Shown: one piece after another, positions 59,263 through 64,000 of the stretch | Numbering within the stretch: the first letter of the stretch is position 1 | Layout of the letters: every line of letters starts with the position of its first letter | Assembly (NCBI GenBank): GCA_002786025.1 | Contig: NHNW01000008.1 | Coordinates: 1 to 64,000 of the forward strand | Source: Zasmidium citrigriseum | Taxonomy: Eukaryota > Ascomycota > Dothideomycetes > Mycosphaerellales > Mycosphaerellaceae | Direction: 5' to 3' | DNA length: 64,000 nucleotides | Made by a program: the position numbers and the translations under genes | The notes under the pieces: model-generated | Database searches by the model: none | What the model was told of the DNA's origin: nothing | What the model saw: the letters and a program-made list of their open reading frames with translations, nothing else

Positions 59263-61128
59263 ATGGGTCAAACACTTTCAGAGCCCGTCGTGGACAAGGT
59301 ATGCCGTCAAATCCCTCATACCCCACCACGTCGCCACAGCAGCGCCTTCTCTTTGTCGCAGTTGCTGGCCAAAACGCTCAAACTCATCTGCGTCCCGCCA
59401 TGTGCTTGTCCGCCCCCCACTGACATACTCATCTTGACAGAAATCCGACGAAGGCCAGGATGATCGAGTTTGCTTCGGCGTCAGCGCCATGCAAGGATGG
59501 AGAATTAGCATGGAGGACGCACACGCAGCTGTCCTCGACCTGCAACCACTCGAAGGCGATCAGGAGCTCAAGCCAGCTGCCTCAGACGTGCGGATATCGT
59601 TCTTCGGCGTGTACGACGGGCATGGCGGTGACAAGGTCGCAATCTACACCGGCGAGAACCTGCACAAGATCGTCGCCAAGCAAGAGTCATTCAAGAACAA
59701 GGACTTCGAGCAGGCGCTCAAAGATGGCTTCTTGGCCATCGACCGCGCCATTCTCAGTGGTACGAACATTCACAGTGTGCCAGCATTTCAGAATTTGCGG
59801 CTGACAAATAAACTTTGCCAGATCCAAAATACGAGGAAGAGGTTTCGGGGTGCACTGCATCGGTGGGAGTCGTCACAAAGGACAAGATCTACGTGGTACG
59901 TGGTGCGCATGTCAATGGCAGGAGAAGTGGCCTTCTGACGGATACAGGGCAACGCTGGCGACTCGAGATCAGTCCTTGGCATCAAGGGTCGCGCCAAACC
60001 CCTGTCCTTCGACCACAAGCCTCAGAACGAGGGCGAAAAGGCGCGGATATGCGCGGCTGGCGGTTTCGTTGACTTTGGCAGAGTAAACGGCAACCTCGCC
60101 CTCAGCCGAGCCATCGGAGATTTCGAGTTCAAGAAGAGCGCAGACCTTCCCCCAGAGCAGCAAATCGTCACTGCTTTCCCCGACGTGACAGTCCACGACA
60201 TTGGCGAAGATGATGAGTTCCTCGTCATTGCCTGTGATGGTACGGTTACAAAGCGCGTGGATCAGGTTGCACAGACTGACTTTGGACAGGTATCTGGGAT
60301 TGCCAGTCTTCGCAAGCTGTGGTCGAGTTCGTACGACGAGGCATTGCTGCCAAGCAAGAGCTGCATTCTATCTGCGAGAACATGATGGACAACTGCCTGG
60401 CCTCCAACTCTGAGACCGGCGGCGTCGGGTGCGACAACATGACCATGATCGTGATCGGTCTGCTCAACGGCAAGACAAAGGAGGAGTGGTACAAGATGAT
60501 TGGCGATCGAGTCGCGAATGGAGACGGGCCTTGCGCGCCTCCCGAATATGGCAAGTCCTGATCCGTCTCCCTTCCCCTCTTCGCACCACAGGCAGATGTG
60601 ATGGGTACGCATCGCGTTACCCTCACTATACATCGACGCGTTACATTGCGTGGCTGAGCTGACTGTTTTACAGCCGAATTCAGGGGCCCTGGTATGCATC
60701 ACCGCTTCGACGACTCACCGGATGACTACGAGATGGACATGGATCAGAGAACAAGAATGCTAGGTCGGCATGGCCGCATCATACTTCTCGGTGACGGTAC
60801 TGAGATTTTGACAGGCCATGCCCATGATCACGACGGCGACGTCGACATGGATGAACGAGGCGACGTCGAGGAGGTCGAGGGTTCGGAAGATTCGTCAGAG
60901 GAGAAGGATCTTGAAGAGCAAGTCCAGAAGAACAAGCCGAATGGGGAGGGCGAGCGAAGCCAGCGAGAAGAGACACCGGCGCCGTCGGCCAACGAGATGA
61001 CGCAGAAGGTGGAAGAGTCGAAGCAGCGGTTGACGGATGCGGCCAAGCCAGAGGACCCGACGACCATGGCGGCCACGGACAGCGCGGACACGAAGAAGCT
61101 GGCCGAAGCAGCGGCGGAGACGAAGTAG
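59263..61128 (+). CDS. Protein phosphatase 2C (Ptc2/Ptc3-like)
   Basis: Mn/Mg-dependent Ser/Thr phosphatase acting on stress MAP kinases and checkpoint kinases in yeast. Exons 59263-59298, 59441-59759, 59822-59895, 59948-60239, 60290-60550, 60674-61128; 478 residues. The start [12 protein letters not shown] keeps a potential N-myristoylated Gly2. Metal and phosphate motifs: [77 protein letters not shown] and GCDNMTMIV. Intron 5 has a GC donor (GCAAGT). The last 150 residues are an acidic, disordered tail ([13 protein letters not shown]). Confidence 0.95.
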
Positions 61129-61621
61129 AGAAAGACGACGACCTGTGCAAGCAAGCAATCACGGATTGATACCCTTTAGCGATGCGAACTCGACAGCATG
61201 GGCATGAAACGAAGAAATCCAAGCGGTTGATACCCATCGAACGATCATTTCCTCGCCGTCGGAAGTCTCAACATCGCCTTCGTGCACGCCGCTGCAACGT
61301 GCAATACTCGACCGTACATGACCTGACATCCATCCCCCACCACCAACTTTTTCCCTCACCATCCGAGAACAGGACGCTGCACGGTGCATAGAACAGAGAG
61401 CGGGCTTTGACACTATGTTGATTTTCTTCTGAGTTGTGCATGTTGGCATGCGTTCCGCGCGTGCGTGCGAGGGCGTGTGTGTGGTGACATAGCACAAGAG
61501 TCCCCTTACTTTGGTGGGAGCAATGCATTTTCTGAAGCTTCCAATATCTCAATTGACCACAGCCCCTCTCCAATTTGGATGTATTCGACGATGATTGACA
61601 ATTTCGTAGGTTTTGGTGCTG
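61129..61621. other. Intergenic between convergent PP2C and bZIP genes
   Basis: No gene seen; GTGCGTGCGAGGGCGTGTGT near 61461 is a short purine/pyrimidine alternating run. Confidence 0.4.
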
Positions 61622-62375
61622 TCATGACAAAGCCAGCATGCGAATACAGGAGACTATCCCGACTACGAAACATCGACCATCGACGCATGATGATGAATGG
61701 CCATCTTCGAATTCTTTCGCCAGAGCCATCAGCTTATCCTGCACTTCGTCTCGCCTTCGCTGTCCGTGTTCGTGGGTCTGGACTTTGGACGTCAGGTCCC
61801 GGATTCGAGATTTTAGGTCTTCGGTTTCGGATTGTAGGGTTGTGAGCTTTGAGTGGAGGGATGTGTTTTCGTCTTCGAGGGATTGGAGTTGGTGTTGTTT
61901 GCGCTCTCGGAAGGCTTTTTGTCTGTCAAGACTGGATTTAGCTTGATTCCGGACTGTGTCAATTGGAAAGGGGCAAAGACGAATAAAGTCTGCTCGGGGT
62001 GATGCATGGACTTACGCAGCGCGATTTTGAGCTTTTCGTTTTGCTTGTCTGTGGTCGCGGTGTCCGTCTAGGGATATGGTCGGACTGTTCAGGATGGATG
62101 TCTCGTCGATGGAGGATCTGGTGCTCTCTGGGCGGGAGCTGATTGGATCGCAGGGAGTGTAGAGCAAGGCTGCTGTGGTGGTTGGAGAGAGGCAGGGGAA
62201 GTCTTGGGCGAATTGCTATGGAGTCTGAGCCTCACTGTTCTTGGAGTGTGATTTGGATGGTACTGACTTGATCATCCAGAGTTGGCGACCATAGGAAGTT
62301 GGTGCATTCGTATGAAGCATGAGAGTTCTGCTCCTCGTCCCAGATGATGGGTGCTGTGGCGGTGTATTGAGACAT
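61622..62375 (-). CDS. AP-1-like bZIP transcription factor
   Basis: Nuclear DNA-binding protein. Exons 62375-62268, 62215-62016 and 61922-61622; 202 residues. The basic region AKRKAQNRAAQKAFRERK crosses intron 2 and carries the Q-N-x-A-A-Q-x-A-F-R signature of fungal Yap/AP-1 factors. The zipper follows as LQSLEDENTSLHSKLTTLQS and continues through SETEDLKSRIRDL. The N-terminal 90 residues are Ser/Thr/Pro-rich with one Cys-containing block (YECTNFLW). The protein is short, and no C-terminal Cys-rich redox domain like that of yeast Yap1 is present. DNA targets unknown. Confidence 0.85.
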
Positions 62376-63195
62376 TGAGAGGTTGATCTTGTAGAGTCAA
62401 CTTTTTCTTGCCAAATGGCGGGATCATCGCCGTACTTAAATCCCTCCTCTCCGTAGGATCTCAACACGCCATTTCGTTTCCGGTGCGTGGTTCTCCCATC
62501 GATCGACAACGTCCAATGTTTTTGTCTCGTACTTCGTACCATGACGCTCTTCATCGGCTCCAAGTCCAGCTCATCGATGCCTGAGAGCCATGCCGAGGGC
62601 TTGACTCTGCCAGTCAGCGAGATCTTGGCTGCAAGTGTTCCGCGTACATAATCATTAGCCCTCCTTGTTGTGTGGGTCTCGTAAGTTCGATGTAGTTGGT
62701 ACTGTAGAGGACATGCGAGCACCACGAGTCGAATGAGGAAGGTTTAGATGTTGTGTAGCCTTAGTATTCTTGGCGCAGATGGACGAGTAGGAGACCATAA
62801 ACCGGATTGGGGAAGGCTGGGTGAGGCGCAGTGTGAAACGGAGTTGTGATTGGATGGAGAAGGTAGTACTTTGTCGCTTGTATGCAGTCTCGGGAAGACG
62901 TGGGTTTTAGGCTATACTCACGAGCCAGGTTGTTGCATGTGATTACCAACAGGACGCTAGAACGAGAGAGTGTCGAGTTGTAGGGCTGAAGTAGGGCGAG
63001 GACGATACATAGTAGCAGCAGTCCACATGGAGAGCGTGGCAGTCCGAACGTGATTGGCGGAACTGGTTCACAGCTTGTGCGTGCGTGTTGTACATGGCCG
63101 AGAGCTGAAGTAGGCGAGGACTGGGCATGTCGTTTACGCACAAATAGGTACGTCTCTCGTTTCGTCCCCGAAATCTGGAGCTTCTCGTCTCACTG
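62376..63195. other. Intergenic, no supported gene
   Basis: 820 bp between the bZIP start and the 3' end of the next minus-strand gene. Frames of up to 169 codons on minus overlap the bZIP exon in another frame and have no motif. Confidence 0.4.
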
Positions 63196-64000
63196 CTACG
63201 AGCTTCTTTCAGTTATAGATCGACACAACCTGCGAAGTTCAGAGACCTTCTTCAACCTCTCGATCATCGCTTCAAGGCTCCCAGAGAAGACCTCATCGAT
63301 CCACACCATCTGCAACAGAGCGCGTCTAACAAAGACATCAATGCCCACACATATCCCCGCCATGGAACCGGGCTTCCAGATCTCGACGATTCGAGTAAGA
63401 AACCAACCGTCATCCCGTCCCAGGTTGTTCGCCTCGATGGATCCCACGACGAGCATCCAAACAATCAAGGACTGGAGTTTCGGCGCTGCTGGATGCTCCA
63501 GGCATTGCTGAAGAGCTGGGATGAGCTTGGTGACATGGATCTCTGACCCACCGGCTCCAAGACAGAAGATCTGTCGGATGGGCGTTAGGAAGAGGATGAT
63601 GGCGTGGCGAAGAGCTTCTGTGAAGACGCTGTCGTCAGGTTGAGGTTGTGGCTTTTCGAGGTCGATGACTGCTCTCGGCTCGGAGCTGTTTTGTCCAGAG
63701 AGAAGGACGCATCGATAGACGATCGGAATGAGCCAAAGTGCATCGACTGGAGGGTGACCTCGGAACTCGTTGCCTCGAGTCTGGAGTTGCTGGACGAGCC
63801 AAGTGATTGTTGAGTCAAGGTCGAGGAATATGTCCATGATGGCATTCTCGTCTGGAAGTTCTTCTAGCCAGTTGGACTGGCAGGCTAGCACTCTGGCGTT
63901 GTGTGCGAAAGATGCGCAGGGAGTTTGAGGGATATATGGCGGAAGTTCGAAGAATGGGCGCATGTCTCGACATGAGGCGCCCTCCATGTCGACTCTACGG
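63196..64000 (-). CDS. Fungal transcription factor, C-terminal part, cut by window end
   Basis: The frame reaches the window edge and has an internal Met at 63987, so the 5' part probably lies outside. The visible 260 residues are helical and show features of the fungal-specific transcription-factor domain of Zn2Cys6 proteins: LACQSNWLEE, VDALWLIPIVYRCVLLSG, ALRHAIILFLTPIRQIF, SLIVWMLVVGSIEANNLGRDDGWFLTRIVEIW and VWIDEVFSGSLEAMIERL. The DNA-binding cluster is not in the window. The stop is at 63196-63198. Confidence 0.7.
   Translation of the reverse strand, partial: RRVDMEGASCRDMRPFFELPPYIPQTPCASFAHNARVLACQSNWLEELPDENAIMDIFLDLDSTITWLVQQLQTRGNEFRGHPPVDALWLIPIVYRCVLLSGQNSSEPRAVIDLEKPQPQPDDSVFTEALRHAIILFLTPIRQIFCLGAGGSEIHVTKLIPALQQCLEHPAAPKLQSLIVWMLVVGSIEANNLGRDDGWFLTRIVEIWKPGSMAGICVGIDVFVRRALLQMVWIDEVFSGSLEAMIERLKKVSELRRLCRSITERSS

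Overview
The window is nuclear DNA of a filamentous ascomycete (Pezizomycotina). Dothideomycetes is a guess. Genes carry short GT-AG introns (about 39-140 nt), promoters hold pyrimidine tracts, and core eukaryotic genes (Med18, MetAP2, PP2C) sit beside fungal families (Zn2Cys6 factors, MFS transporters, a GH18 chitinase). Three islands carry an almost pure repeat-induced point mutation (RIP) signature: CpA and its complement TpG have nearly vanished into TpA, while CpG, CpC and CpT remain.

Layout. 1-3.7 kb: end of a RIP-degraded transposon with a DDE integrase-core relic on the minus strand. 3.9-9.3 kb: Med18, methionine aminopeptidase 2, a small SnoaL-like protein and the N-terminal part of an AMID-type FAD oxidoreductase. 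9.29-21.50 kb: a 12.2-kb RIP-degraded element inserted inside that oxidoreductase gene. It is flanked by an exact 8-bp target duplication; removing the element and one copy gives a continuous reading frame. It holds a DUF6589-like gene (plus) and a RecQ-like helicase gene (minus). 21.5-31 kb: the rest of the oxidoreductase, a P450 and a divergent SDR, an ammonium transporter, another SDR and a multi-pass membrane protein. 31.83-35.49 kb: a RIP-degraded Mutator-like element (MULE) with 73-bp terminal inverted repeats and an exact 9-bp target duplication. 35.7-45.3 kb: four MFS transporters with a GT32 glycosyltransferase among them. 47-64 kb: a DJ-1/Hsp31 protein, a SET protein, a chitinase, a C2H2+Zn2Cys6 factor, a third SDR, an alkaline phosphatase, a tRNA-like locus, a locus of out-of-frame repeats, a PP2C phosphatase, a bZIP factor and the C-terminal part of a fungal transcription factor.

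The genes do not form one pathway. There is no PKS or NRPS, so this is not an obvious metabolite cluster. The strongest local logic is the divergent P450-SDR pair and the transporter-rich block, whose first gene has the MULE in its promoter region. The most interesting object is the 12.2-kb element: I do not know a named transposon class that pairs a DUF6589-like protein with a RecQ-like helicase and an 8-bp target duplication.

Inside RIP islands, gene limits are approximate because stops are scattered through the frames. Splice sites elsewhere were placed by eye from consensus, frame and family motifs.
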